A stretch of 64,000 nt of DNA from Prado023 sp963788325 (GTDB lineage: Bacteria; Actinomycetota; Actinomycetes; S36-B12; CAIYMF01). The notes beneath the pieces were generated by a model. It worked only from the letters and a program-made list of their open reading frames with translations. It did not search any database and was not told where the DNA came from. Shown in pieces: positions 16,962 through 26,620 of the stretch (the first letter of the stretch is position 1; each line of letters starts with the position of its first letter). Location: assembly GCA_963788325.1 (NCBI GenBank), contig CAWBGJ010000001.1, positions 186,001 to 250,000 on the forward strand, read 5' to 3'. The position numbers and the translations under genes were made by a program.

Positions 16962-17974
16962 CGCTGGCTCTCCTGTCCGGCCGCCCGCCGGGCGTCCATC
17001 GCGGCGACGTGCCGCGCCTGCATCGTGTGGCCCAGGCCGACCGCATCACGCACGCGCGTGAGGCCCCGAGCGGCCAGGATCTCGCCGAGCTCGGCCGAGA
17101 TCCTGGCGGGGGCGCTCGGGTCGTTGAAGACCGCGGTGCCGACCGACACCGCACTGGCGCCGGCGAGCAGGAACTCGAAGGCGTCCTGGCCGGTGCGGAT
17201 CCCGCCCATCCCGAGGATGGGGACCTTCGGGTAGGCGGCGTGCACCTGCCAGATCGCGCGCACCGCGACCGGGCGGATGGCTGGCCCGGACAGGCCCCCG
17301 GTCATCCCGCCGAGCATCGGGCGCATCGTGCCCGGGTCGATCACCATGCCGAGCAGCGTGTTGATCAGCGACAGCCCGTCAGCGCCGGCCTCGAGCACGG
17401 ACTTCGCGATGGCCACGATGTCGGTGACGTCCGGGCTGAGCTTGGCCAGCACCGGGACGTCCGGGGGCGTGTGCCGTCGGACCACCCGCACCACCGAGGC
17501 GGCCGAGAACGGGTCGCAGGCGAACACCTGGCCGCGGGACTCGACGTTGGGGCACGAGATGTTGACCTCGATAGCGGCGATCCCCGGCTCGTGGCGCAAC
17601 CGCTGGGCGAGCTTCTGGTACTCGGTGACCGATCCGCCGGCGATCGAGACCACGATGCGGATCCCGCGCTCACGCAGCCAGCGCAGGTCGTTGGCGATGA
17701 AGGCCTCGATCCCCGGGCCCTGCAGCCCGATCGAGTTCAGCATCCCCGAGGGGGTCTCGGCCATCCGCGGGGTCGGCCGGCCCGAGCGCGGCTCGAGCAT
17801 GATCGACTTGGTGACCACCGCACCGATTGCGGTGAGGTCCAGGAACGGCGCCAGCTCGCGGCCGGCCGCGGCACACCCCGAGGCGGTGAGCACCGGGTCG
17901 GGCAGCTCAAGACGGCCCAGGGTGGTGGACATGTCCACGGTGGGGGCGCCGAGGCGGCCGGCCGACGCCGTCAT
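16958..17974 (-). CDS. pyrD: Dihydroorotate dehydrogenase, class 1B catalytic subunit
   Basis: This 338-residue flavoprotein oxidises dihydroorotate to orotate. It has LPDPVLTASGCA near the start, MLNSIGLQGPG, the catalytic-loop region VNISCPNVESRG (the Cys base of class 1 enzymes) and the FMN-binding MGGIRTGQDAFEFLLAGAS. There is no membrane-anchoring helix as in class 2. The adjacent pyrK supplies the electron-transfer subunit, so the enzyme should reduce NAD+. The ATG at 17974 is contiguous with pyrK; an internal ATG 14 codons later (MSTTLGRLELPDP) is possible. Confidence 0.94.
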   Translation of the reverse strand: MTASAGRLGAPTVDMSTTLGRLELPDPVLTASGCAAAGRELAPFLDLTAIGAVVTKSIMLEPRSGRPTPRMAETPSGMLNSIGLQGPGIEAFIANDLRWLRERGIRIVVSIAGGSVTEYQKLAQRLRHEPGIAAIEVNISCPNVESRGQVFACDPFSAASVVRVVRRHTPPDVPVLAKLSPDVTDIVAIAKSVLEAGADGLSLINTLLGMVIDPGTMRPMLGGMTGGLSGPAIRPVAVRAIWQVHAAYPKVPILGMGGIRTGQDAFEFLLAGASAVSVGTAVFNDPSAPARISAELGEILAARGLTRVRDAVGLGHTMQARHVAAMDARRAAGQESQR

Positions 17975-18828
17975 CAGTGGCCTCCGGGGACGGGTGCGCC
18001 GAGGGTGTCTGCGGGGACGGTGCCGACCTGCGACCACCGCACATCGCTGCCCCGGAACACCGGACCGTCGGTACACGAACGGACCATCCGGGTGATCCCG
18101 TCGGTCCCCCGCACCGGCAGCACACACGTCATGCAGACCCCGATGCCACAGGCCATCGCCTCCTCCACGGCGCACTGGCTGTGCACGCCGACCCGCTCGG
18201 CCACCTCGGCGACCGCCGCGAGCATGGGCATCGGCCCACAGGCGTAGACCACGTCCGCGCCGGCCGCTCGGATGATCTCAGGCAGCGGATCGGTGACACG
18301 GCCCCGCAGGCCGGCGGAGCCGTCGTCGGTCGTGACCGTCACTGACGCCGAGCTGCGCTTGGCCTCCAGCACCCCGAAAAGCCGGTCCTCACTTGCCGCG
18401 CCGAGCACCATGTCGACCCGCGAGCCGCGGGCGCGCAGGGCTTCGGAGAGCATGAACAGCGGCGCGGCGCCGTAGCCGCCAGCGACCAGGACGCACGCGA
18501 CCGGCTCGGTGGGCAGGGTGAAGGGCCGCCCGAGGGGCCCGATCACGTCGAGCTTGTCGCCGCGACGACGATCGGCCAGCCAGCGGGTGCCCTTGCCGTG
18601 GGTGGCGAAGACCACCTCGACGGTGCCGCCCGAGGACCCGCCGGGGGTGACCCGATGGATCGAGAACGCCCGCCGCAACAGCATCCCGGAGCCCTCACCC
18701 CCGACCGCGAGGGCCACGAAGTGCCCTGGGCGGGTGGCCTCGGGGATACCGGGGGCCAGCAGGGTCAGGTGGTGGTAGGCACCCGTTCGACGCAGGGAGA
18801 CGACCTCGGCGGTGACCTGGACCGGCAT
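17974..18828 (-). CDS. pyrK: Dihydroorotate dehydrogenase electron-transfer subunit
   Basis: This 284-residue FAD/[2Fe-2S] protein passes electrons from PyrD to NAD+. The FAD domain has LLRRAFSIHRV (50-60). The NAD domain has LVAGGYGAAPLFMLSEAL (about 114-131). The cluster ligands are Cys227, Cys232, Cys235 and Cys252 in MACGIGVCMTC and VRSCTDG. Both start and stop share single bases with carB and pyrD (TGATG type), so this is a tightly coupled carB-pyrK-pyrD-pyrF unit. Confidence 0.93.
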   Translation of the reverse strand: MPVQVTAEVVSLRRTGAYHHLTLLAPGIPEATRPGHFVALAVGGEGSGMLLRRAFSIHRVTPGGSSGGTVEVVFATHGKGTRWLADRRRGDKLDVIGPLGRPFTLPTEPVACVLVAGGYGAAPLFMLSEALRARGSRVDMVLGAASEDRLFGVLEAKRSSASVTVTTDDGSAGLRGRVTDPLPEIIRAAGADVVYACGPMPMLAAVAEVAERVGVHSQCAVEEAMACGIGVCMTCVLPVRGTDGITRMVRSCTDGPVFRGSDVRWSQVGTVPADTLGAPVPGGH

Positions 18829-21800
18829 CACGCCTCCGAGGTCGACGAGCCGCCGGCAGGTGACGTGCCCGCCCGCTGGGCAGCACGGCCCGCGTGGAGC
18901 ACGCGCAGCTCGGCGAGCTCGATCGAGTGCTCCTGCAGGGACCGGACCCCGATGTCCCCGGAGATCAGCGCCTCGATGCCCTGGACTGCGGCGCCGAGCC
19001 CCTGCACCGTCGTGATGCACGGCACTCCCCGCATGACCGCTGCGGTGCGGATCTCGTAGCCGTCGACGCGGGACCCGACGCCGTAGGGGGTGTTGACGAT
19101 CAGCGCGATCTGCCCACCCATGATCGCGTCGACGGTGTTCAGGCCCTCGCCGGGCTCGTGGATCTTGCGGATGTCGGTCACGCTCACGCCGTTGCGGCGC
19201 AGGACGTCGGCGGTGCCGCCGGTCGCGGTGATCTCGAAGCCGAGGTCCACCAGGCGCTTGAGCGGGAAGATCATCGAGCGCTTGTCCCGGTTGGCCACCG
19301 AGACGAACACCGTGCCACTGGTGGGCAGGCCTGAGGAGTACGCGGCGATCTGGGACTTGGCGAACGCCGTGCCGAACTGGCGGTCCAGGCCCATGACCTC
19401 CCCGGTGGAGCGCATCTCCGGGCCGAGGATGGTGTCGACGCCGTGGAACCGGCCGAAGGGCAGGACCGCCTCCTTGACCGCGATCATCCCGCCGTCGGGC
19501 AGGTCGGCCGCATCCCCCACCGAGGGCAGGGTGCCATCGGCCCGCAGGCCGGCGATGCTCTCCCCCAGGGCGATCCGGGCTGCGGCCTTGGCCAGCGGCA
19601 CGCCGGTGGCCTTGGCCACGAACGGCACGGTGCGCGACGCCCGAGGATTGGCCTCCAGGACGTAGAGGATGTCCGCAGCCATCGCGTACTGCACGTTGAG
19701 CAGGCCCAGGACGCCGACGCCACGGGCGATCGCCTCCGTGGAGGTGCGGATCCGGGCGATGTCGGCCCGGCCGAGGGTGATGGGCGGCAGCGCGCACGCG
19801 GAGTCCCCGGAGTGGATCCCGGCCTCCTCGATGTGCTCCATGACCCCGCCGAGGTAGAGCTCGGTGCCGTCGAAGAGCGCATCGACATCGATCTCCAGCG
19901 CGTCGTCGAGGAATCGGTCGACCAGCACCGGGTGCTCGGGGCTGACCTGCGTGGCCCGGTCGATGTAGGAGACCAGCATCGCCTCGTCGTAGACGATCTC
20001 CATGCCGCGACCGCCCAGGACGTAGGAGGGACGCACCAGCACCGGGTAGCCGACCTCATCGGCCACGGCCTTGGCCTGCGCGAACGAGCTGGCCATCCCG
20101 AACTTGGGCGCCGGCAGGCCCGCTGCAGCCAGGACCCGGCCGAATGCGCCCCGCTCCTCAGCCAGGTCGATGGCCTGCGGGGACGTGCCGACGATGGGCA
20201 CCCCGGCTGCCTGCAGGCCGTGGGCCAGGCCCAGGGGGGTCTGGCCACCGAGCTGGCAGATGACCCCGGCGACCGGGCCGGCCTCGAGCTCGGCGTGGTA
20301 CACCTCGAGGACGTCCTCGAGGGTCAGCGGCTCGAAGTAGAGCCGTGAGCTGGTGTCGTAGTCGGTGGAGACGGTCTCGGGGTTGCAGTTGATCATGATC
20401 GTCTCGAAGCCGACCTCCCGCAGCGTCAGCGACGCGTGCACGCAGGAGTAGTCGAACTCGATGCCCTGGCCGATCCGGTTGGGTCCCGAGCCGAGGATGA
20501 TCACCGCTGGGACCTCGCGCGGCTCTACCTCGGTCTCCTGGTCGTAGGACGAGTAGTGGTACGGGGTCTTCGCTGCGAACTCCGCGGCGCAGGTGTCGAC
20601 GGTCTTGAACACCGGCCGGATGCCCAGGGCGTGGCGCACCCCGCGCACGACGTCGGTGGACATGTTCCGGGACAGGCCGATCTGGGCGTCGGAGAAGCCG
20701 TGCCGCTTGGCCAGGCGCAGCAGCTCGGGAGTGAGCATCGGCGCGGTGCGCACCTGCTCGCCCACCTCGTTGAGCAGCACGATCTGGTCCAGGAACCAGG
20801 GGTCGATCGAGGTCGCGACGTGCACGTCGTCGATGCTCGCCCCCGCCCGCAGCAGCGCCTGGACCTCCTCGAGCCGGCCGTCGTGGGGCACGCGCACCGA
20901 CTCCAGCAGGCCCTCGCGGTCGAGGTCGCGGGGGTCCCCCACCCAGTTGAAGCCTGCGTCCTTCTTCTCCAGCGAGCGCAGGGCCTTCTGCAGCGCCTCG
21001 GTGAAGTTGCGTCCGATGGCCATGGCCTCGCCCACGCTCTTCATGTGGGTGGTGAGCTCGTGGTTGGCCGCCGGGAACTTCTCGAAGGCGAACCGGGGTG
21101 CCTTGACCACGACGTAGTCCAGTGTGGGCTCGAAGCTGGCCGGGGTGCTCTGCCCGTCGGCGCGCGTGGTGATGTCGTTGGGGATCTCGTCGAGGGTGTA
21201 GCCCACCGCCAGGCGTGCGGCGATCTTGGCGATCGGGAACCCGGTGGCCTTGGAGGCCAGCGCCGAGGACCGCGACACCCGTGGGTTCATCTCGATGACG
21301 ATCATGCGGCCGTCGGCCGGGTTGATCGCGAACTGGATGTTGCAGCCGCCGGTGTCCACCCCGACCGCCCGGATGATCTCGATCCCGACGTCGCGCATGT
21401 GCTGGTACTCGCGGTCGGTCAGGGTCAGGGCGGGTGCCACGGTGATCGAGTCACCGGTGTGCACACCCATCGGGTCCACGTTCTCGATCGAGCAGACGAC
21501 GACAACGTTGTCCATGCGGTCGCGCATCAGCTCGAGCTCGTACTCCTTCCATCCCAGGATCGACTCCTCGAGCAGGACCTCGGTGGTCGGCGAGGCCTGC
21601 AGCCCGGCACCGGCGATCTCGTGCAGCCCAGCCTCGTCGTGGGCGATGCCCGAGCCTGCCCCGCCCATCGTGAACGAGGGACGCACGACCACCGGATAGC
21701 CCAGGTCGGCAGCACCGGCCAGGCATTCGTCCATCGTGTGACAGACCACCGAGCGCGCGGACTCGGCGCCGATGTCGGCGACGATCTCCTTGAACCGCTC

Positions 21801-22187
21801 GCGGTTCTCGCCACGCTCGATCGCCTCGGTGTTGGCCCCGATCAGCTCGACGCCGTACTTGGCCAGCGTGCCGTCGGCGTGCAGTGCCATGGCCGCGTTC
21901 AGCGCGGTCTGGCCGCCGAGCGTGGGCAGGAGGGCATCGGGGCGCTCCTTGTCGATGATCCGGGTGACGAACTCCGGGGTGATCGGCTCGATGTAGGTCG
22001 CGTCGGCGAACTCCGGGTCGGTCATGATCGTGGCCGGGTTGGAGTTGACCAGGATCACGCGCAGGCCCTCGCTGCGCAGGACGCGACAGGCCTGGGTGCC
22101 CGAGTAGTCGAACTCCGCGGCCTGACCGATGACGATGGGCCCGGACCCGATGACCAGGACCGAGGAGATGTCAGTGCGCCGAGGCAT
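18828..22187 (-). CDS. carB: Carbamoyl-phosphate synthase large subunit
   Basis: This 1119-residue subunit makes carbamoyl phosphate from ammonia, bicarbonate and two ATP. It has two ATP-grasp halves: the first with VVVRPSFTMGGAGSGIA (about 170), the second with VLVRPSYVLGGRGMEIV (about 715). EFDYSGTQACRVLRSEG and IEFDYSCVHASLTLRE mark the two pre-ATP domains. The C-terminal allosteric MGS-like domain (about 970-1119) ends in a Ser/Thr-rich tail. It is intact over 3.36 kb. The ATG overlaps a 21-codon ORF behind a PyrR-type hairpin. It is separated from carA by a GH94 gene, which is unusual. Confidence 0.97.
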   Translation of the reverse strand: MPRRTDISSVLVIGSGPIVIGQAAEFDYSGTQACRVLRSEGLRVILVNSNPATIMTDPEFADATYIEPITPEFVTRIIDKERPDALLPTLGGQTALNAAMALHADGTLAKYGVELIGANTEAIERGENRERFKEIVADIGAESARSVVCHTMDECLAGAADLGYPVVVRPSFTMGGAGSGIAHDEAGLHEIAGAGLQASPTTEVLLEESILGWKEYELELMRDRMDNVVVVCSIENVDPMGVHTGDSITVAPALTLTDREYQHMRDVGIEIIRAVGVDTGGCNIQFAINPADGRMIVIEMNPRVSRSSALASKATGFPIAKIAARLAVGYTLDEIPNDITTRADGQSTPASFEPTLDYVVVKAPRFAFEKFPAANHELTTHMKSVGEAMAIGRNFTEALQKALRSLEKKDAGFNWVGDPRDLDREGLLESVRVPHDGRLEEVQALLRAGASIDDVHVATSIDPWFLDQIVLLNEVGEQVRTAPMLTPELLRLAKRHGFSDAQIGLSRNMSTDVVRGVRHALGIRPVFKTVDTCAAEFAAKTPYHYSSYDQETEVEPREVPAVIILGSGPNRIGQGIEFDYSCVHASLTLREVGFETIMINCNPETVSTDYDTSSRLYFEPLTLEDVLEVYHAELEAGPVAGVICQLGGQTPLGLAHGLQAAGVPIVGTSPQAIDLAEERGAFGRVLAAAGLPAPKFGMASSFAQAKAVADEVGYPVLVRPSYVLGGRGMEIVYDEAMLVSYIDRATQVSPEHPVLVDRFLDDALEIDVDALFDGTELYLGGVMEHIEEAGIHSGDSACALPPITLGRADIARIRTSTEAIARGVGVLGLLNVQYAMAADILYVLEANPRASRTVPFVAKATGVPLAKAAARIALGESIAGLRADGTLPSVGDAADLPDGGMIAVKEAVLPFGRFHGVDTILGPEMRSTGEVMGLDRQFGTAFAKSQIAAYSSGLPTSGTVFVSVANRDKRSMIFPLKRLVDLGFEITATGGTADVLRRNGVSVTDIRKIHEPGEGLNTVDAIMGGQIALIVNTPYGVGSRVDGYEIRTAAVMRGVPCITTVQGLGAAVQGIEALISGDIGVRSLQEHSIELAELRVLHAGRAAQRAGTSPAGGSSTSEA

Positions 22188-22236
22188 CGCCGGCCCCCTC
22201 GTCCACGGGGATCACAACGGCCCTGGGGATGGGCAT
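22171..22236 (-). CDS. 21-residue ORF overlapping carB start
   Basis: This short ORF encodes MPIPRAVVIPVDEGAGDASA plus a final His. It begins 6 nt after the AAGGAG ribosome binding site of the second PyrR-type hairpin. Its TGA lies 12-14 nt past the carB ATG, in another frame. The carB ATG itself has only a weak GAGGGGG upstream. The simplest reading is that ribosomes load at the regulated site, translate this peptide and re-initiate at carB. The peptide has no recognisable function. Whether it is translated is inference. Confidence 0.55.
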   Translation of the reverse strand: MPIPRAVVIPVDEGAGDASAH

Positions 22237-22242
22237 CGCCCA

Positions 22243-22277
22243 CTCCTTCCCCGCCTCACAGGACGGCATTAAAGGAG
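22243..22277 (-). promoter_or_regulatory. PyrR-binding RNA hairpin before carB
   Basis: On the minus strand, CUCCUU (22272-22277) can pair with AAGGAG (22243-22248), burying the ribosome binding site. Between them lies the loop hairpin CCGUCCUGUGAGGCGG (22251-22266), matching the PyrR-binding loop UCCNGNGAGG. It is nearly identical to the element before pyrR. High UMP bound to PyrR would stabilise the closed form and repress carB-pyrK-pyrD-pyrF. Confidence 0.8.
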
Positions 22278-22307
22278 GCTTCCGGCAGGAGGCTTCTGTA
22301 GGCCCCG

Positions 22308-22313
22308 AGAATA
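22308..22313 (-). promoter_or_regulatory. Candidate -10 box before carB leader
   Basis: TATTCT on the minus strand lies about 30 nt upstream of the hairpin, in the 90-nt gap after the GH94 stop. No convincing -35 is present. If real, carB has its own promoter. Confidence 0.25.
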
Positions 22314-22367
22314 CCGTCGGCCTCCGACGTGCTGTAGTCGCGTGCCATGGGCCCTGCGTCGTGGCCC

Positions 22368-24871
22368 TCACAGGATCGCCTCCACCTCAACGACGGCCCC
22401 CGGCGGGGCGTAGGGCACGGTCCGGCCCTGGACCGGGTCCCCATCGACGACGAGGCGGGCGCGAGCCCCCGGGGTGCCGGAGTTGGTCACGCGGATGCGG
22501 TACGTGGCCCCGCGAGCGATGCGCGTGATCTCCCAGCTCGGGACCTCCGGACCGATCTGCGGGTCGATCACGAGGCCGTCGTAGTCGGGTCGGACCCCGA
22601 GCAGGTACTGCGAGGCGGCCACGAAGTTCCAGGCCGCCGTGCCGGTGAGCCAGGAGTTCTTGGCCTCGCCGTGCCGCACGGCCTGCTTGCCGGCGATCAT
22701 CTGGGCGTAGACGTAGGGCTCGAGCCGGTGCACCTCGGAGATGTCCTCGCGGTAGGCCGGAGTGATCCGGCGGTAGTAGTCGAAGGCCTGCGCGCCGCGA
22801 CCGACCATCGTCTCGGCGATGATCACCCACGGGTTGTTGTGGCAGAAGATGCCGCCGTTCTCCTTGTACCCCGGAGGGTAGGTGGAGACCTCGCCGAGCT
22901 CGATCCGGTAGCGGGTATAGGCCGGGTACTGCAGGACCAGCCCGTGCGGGGTGCCCAGCAGCTCGCCGACCGAGTCCAGGGCCCGGACAGCCACGCTGCC
23001 GGCGTGCTCGGGATCCGCGGGATCCGCGCTGGTCAGGCCGATGCCGCCCATGATGGCCATGCCCTGCGGCTCGATCCAGATCTTGCCCTCAGCGTGCTCG
23101 TCGGTGCCGACCTTGGTGCCGTCGTAGTCATAGGCACGCAGGAACCACTCCCCGTCCCAGCCGTGGTCGAGGACGTCCTGGCGCATCTGGTCCACCGCGG
23201 CCCGCGCCTGCGCTGCCACCTCGGGCAGCCCCCGGCGCTGCGCGATCTCGGCGTACTCGGGGCCGATGGCCGCGAACATGGCGGCGATGAACACCGACTC
23301 CGCCACCCGGCCGGTCTTGTTCCCGGTGGTCTGGAACGACTCCTCGGGCTCGGTGGAGAAGCAGTTGAGGTTCAGGCAGTCGTTCCAGTCGGCCCGGCCG
23401 ATGAGGGGCAGGCCGTGTGGACCACGATGGGCCAGCGTGAACTCGAAGGACCTCGTGAGGTGGTTGAACAGCGGTGCGGCCAGCGACTCGTCGTCGTCGA
23501 ACGGCGACCCTCTCGTCGAGGATCGCGCAGTCGCCGGTTTCCTGGAGGTAAGGCGCGACACCGAGCGATGAGCCAGAGGGGGTCGTCGTGGAAATGCCCG
23601 ACCCCACGCGTTGTTGCCCCTCTTGGTGAGGGGCTGGTACTGGTGGTAGCAGCCGCCGTCGGGAAACTGGGTGGCCGCCACGTCCAGGATGCGCTGCCGG
23701 GCCCTGTCGGGAATCTGATGGACGAAGCCCAGGAGGTCCTGGGAGGTGTCCCGGAACCCGATCCCCCGGCCGATGCCGGACTCGAAGTAACTGGCCGACG
23801 GGCCAGATTGTAGGTGACCATGCACTGGTACTGGTTCCAGATGTTCACCATCCTCTCGAGCTTCTCGTCGGTGGACTTCACGGTGTAGGTGCCCAGCAGG
23901 CCATCCCAGTAGGAGCGAAGCTCCGCGAACGCAGCGTCCGTCTGCTCCTGCGTGGCGAACGCAGCGAGCAGCTCGTGGGCCCGGGACTTCTCCACGACCT
24001 GGTCCGCGGCGATCCCGCGTCCCTCGTCGGCCGGCGCCCACTTGGCGTCCCGGGGGTTCTCGAGGTAGCCCAGGACGAACGTGAAGCTGCGCGCCTGGCC
24101 CGGGGCCAGCTCCACGGCCAGGTGGTGGGACCCGATCGGGTACCACCCGGAGGCGATCGAGTCCGCGGCCACGCCTGCTCGCGGCACGGCGGCCTCCCCG
24201 AGTCCGTTGTACGGGCCGACGAAGGTGTCGCGGTCGGTGTCGAAGCCAGCGGCTCGGGCGTTCACCCCGTAGACCGCATAGTGGTCGCGGCGCTCCCGGT
24301 ACTCGGTGCGGTGGTAGATGGCTGACCCGTGGGGCCCGTCCAGCTCGACCTCGACCTCGGCGATCGACAGGTTGCGCTGGTAGTTGGTCTGGTCGTCGTG
24401 GGCGTTCCAGAGCGCGAACTCCAGGAAGGAGAAGAGCCCGATCGACTTCGGCTGGTCCGAGTCGTTGGTCAGCGTCACCTGCTGGACCTCGGCGTTGCGG
24501 CCCAGGGGCACGAAGTACAGCACCGAGGCGCTCAGCCCACCCCGGGACGCGGTGATCCGCGTGTACCCCATCCCGTGCCGAGTCTCGAAGGAGTCGAGCT
24601 CTGCCTTCACCGGCAGCCACGACGGAGTCCACACGTCGCCGCCGTCGTTGAGGTAGAAGTACCGGCCGCCGGCGTCGTTGGGGATGTTGTTGTAGCGGTA
24701 GCGGGTGAGCCGACGCATCCGGGCGTCACGGAAGAACGTGTATCCGCCGGCCGTGTGGGAGATCAGCGAGAAGAACTCGTCGGACCCGAGGTAGTTGATC
24801 CACGGGTACGGCGTGCGCGGGGTCGTGATGACGTACTCACGGGTCTGGTCGTCGAAGTGTCCGAAGCGCAC
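22368..24871 (-). CDS. GH94 cellobiose phosphorylase (frameshifted)
   Basis: This glycoside hydrolase family 94 enzyme, about 834 codons, should split cellobiose or a related disaccharide with phosphate. The N-terminal half has RDARMRRLTRYRYNNIP and NDGGDVWTPSWLPVK. The catalytic region has IGRADWNDCLNLNCFSTEP, where the Asp before Trp is the general acid, as in true cellobiose phosphorylases. The C-terminal half has YPPGYKENGGIFCHNNPW. Frame breaks lie near 23810 (one base missing), 23605, 23575 and 23515 (one extra each); restored, the length is normal. The GTG start lies 1 nt after the carA stop. A sugar enzyme between carA and carB is out of place. Confidence 0.85.
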
Positions 24872-24872
24872 G

Positions 24873-26015
24873 TCAGGCCCCCATCAGGTCCACGAACCGG
24901 TCGAAGAGGTAGGCCGAGTCGTGCGGACCGGCCGCGGCCTCAGGGTGGTACTGCACCGAGAACGCGGGCACGTCCAGGCAGCGCAGGCCCTCGACGACGT
25001 CGTCGTTGAGGCACACGTGGCTGACCTCGACCCGGCCGAACTCGGTGTCCGACACGTGGTCGAGGGGGGCATCCACGGCGAACCCGTGGTTGTGCGCGGT
25101 GATCTCCACCCGGCCCGTGGCCCGGTCGGACACCGGCTGGTTGATCCCCCGGTGTCCGTAGCCGAGCTTGTACGTGCCGAACCCGAGGGCCCGGCCCAGG
25201 ACCTGGTTGCCGAAGCAGATGCCGAACACAGGGATCCGGGCGGTCAGGACCGCGCGCATCTGGGCGACCGCATGATCGGCCGTGGCCGGGTCCCCGGGAC
25301 CGTTGGAGAAGAAGACCCCGACGGGTCCCTGCACGGAGCCGGCCCGGGCAACCAGGTCCTCCGGGGAGATGCCCGCGGGCAGCACGTGCACCGCCATCCC
25401 GCGCTGGGCCATCTGTGCGGGGGTCATCGACTTGATCCCCAGGTCCAGTGCCAGGACCGTGGCCACCTGGGTGCCGAGCGCCGGCACGAGGTACTCCTTG
25501 GCGGTCGTGACCTGGGCGGTGAGGTCCGCCCCCGCCATCGGGGGGCTGGCCAGGACCGCTGCGTGCTGTGCGGCGAACCCCAGCGCAGCCGCCTCGCCGG
25601 AGAAGATCCCGACGCGCATCGCGCCGCGATCGCGCAGGTGCCGGGTCAGCGCGCGGGTGTCCACGCCGCTGATCCCCACCACGCCGTACCGGGAGAGCTC
25701 CTCGTCGAGGCTGCGGGTGGCGCGCCAGTTCGAGGCGCGGCGGGCCGGGTCGCGCACGACGTAGCCCGCCACCCAGATCCGCCCGGATTCGGGGTCCTCG
25801 TCATTGACGCCCGTGTTCCCGACGTGCGGGGCGGTCATGACCACGACCTGGCGATGGTAGGAGGGGTCGGTCAGCGTCTCCTGGTAACCCGTCATCCCGG
25901 TGGAGAACACCGCCTCGCCGACGGTCGTCCCCACTGCGCCGTAGGCCTGGCCGGCGAACGTCCGGCCGTCCTCGAGGACGAGCACCGCCGCGACGGGCGG
26001 GTCGGTGTGGGTCAT
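24873..26015 (-). CDS. carA: Carbamoyl-phosphate synthase small subunit
   Basis: This 380-residue subunit supplies ammonia from glutamine to CarB. The N-terminal domain carries GEAVFSTGMTGYQETLTDPS. The glutaminase domain has GICFGNQVLG (catalytic Cys, about 267) and YHPEAAAGPHDS (catalytic His and Glu). The usual GICLGHQ reads GICFGNQ here, a mild variation. Its stop is immediately followed by a GH94 gene rather than carB. Confidence 0.96.
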   Translation of the reverse strand: MTHTDPPVAAVLVLEDGRTFAGQAYGAVGTTVGEAVFSTGMTGYQETLTDPSYHRQVVVMTAPHVGNTGVNDEDPESGRIWVAGYVVRDPARRASNWRATRSLDEELSRYGVVGISGVDTRALTRHLRDRGAMRVGIFSGEAAALGFAAQHAAVLASPPMAGADLTAQVTTAKEYLVPALGTQVATVLALDLGIKSMTPAQMAQRGMAVHVLPAGISPEDLVARAGSVQGPVGVFFSNGPGDPATADHAVAQMRAVLTARIPVFGICFGNQVLGRALGFGTYKLGYGHRGINQPVSDRATGRVEITAHNHGFAVDAPLDHVSDTEFGRVEVSHVCLNDDVVEGLRCLDVPAFSVQYHPEAAAGPHDSAYLFDRFVDLMGA

Positions 26016-26620
26016 CGCGATCCTTCCTCAGTGCTGACCAGCAGGCTCAGTGCGTGCGCGGTCGCGACGTGCTCCTCGGGTTTGTCGGCGCGAAAGCCGG
26101 TCTCGACCCCGCGCGGGCCCCACTGCCAGCCGATCAGGATCAGCCCGCCGGCCTCGAATGCCTTCTGCGCCTGGCCCGAGCCCAGCCGCACGTCGGTCAC
26201 CGCGCTGCGCGGGATCCACAGGTCCACCTCGCCCGTGCGCTCGATGAGAACGCCGTCCTCGGCGATCCGCAGGGTCGCTCGGCTGCGATGGCCCAAGCCG
26301 TGCGCCACGATGCGGTCGAGCAGGTCCCCGGCGGTGGTGGTCGCCACGTACAGCCCGGTCACCCCGTCAGGCAGTGCTGCGCCACCGGCTGGCGTGGTGT
26401 CGGGACCCTCGTCGGCGCCGACCAGTGCAGAGAGCAGCTCAGCCGGGACCTCCGGAAGGGCGGGCAGGTCGGCCTGGCGGGCCTCCCGGGCGGCCCACCC
26501 CCGGCGCATCCCCCACACGGCCAGCGCGATCACCGCCAGGGTGAGGACCGTCAGGGCCAGACGCGGACCCCACTGGGTGACGGGCGCTGACTCCGCCGCC
26601 CGGACGACCGCGCCGATCAC
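26012..26620 (-). CDS. Membrane PH-YqeB-like protein of the pyr operon
   Basis: This 202-residue protein has one N-terminal membrane helix (about 20-38, LALTVLTLAVIALAVWGM) followed by RRGWAAR. The C-terminal domain resembles the PH-YqeB fold found in this operon position in many actinobacteria, between pyrC and carA. Function is unknown. The conserved location suggests a link to pyrimidine metabolism, but nothing in the sequence shows it. The GTG at 26620 overlaps the pyrC TGA by 4 nt. Confidence 0.75.
   Translation of the reverse strand: MIGAVVRAAESAPVTQWGPRLALTVLTLAVIALAVWGMRRGWAAREARQADLPALPEVPAELLSALVGADEGPDTTPAGGAALPDGVTGLYVATTTAGDLLDRIVAHGLGHRSRATLRIAEDGVLIERTGEVDLWIPRSAVTDVRLGSGQAQKAFEAGGLILIGWQWGPRGVETGFRADKPEEHVATAHALSLLVSTEEGSR

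Noticed and set aside
22256..22348. A 30-codon ORF (MARDYSTSEADG...) ending with its TGA inside the carB PyrR loop
   Set aside because: No good ribosome binding site precedes it, its codon use is unlike neighbouring genes, and the loop sequence GUGAGG supplies a stop in one frame by chance.
22368..24871. GH94 gene as a decayed pseudogene
   Set aside because: All motifs survive and only single-base shifts occur, three of the four within about 90 nt, matching the error-patch pattern elsewhere in the window.
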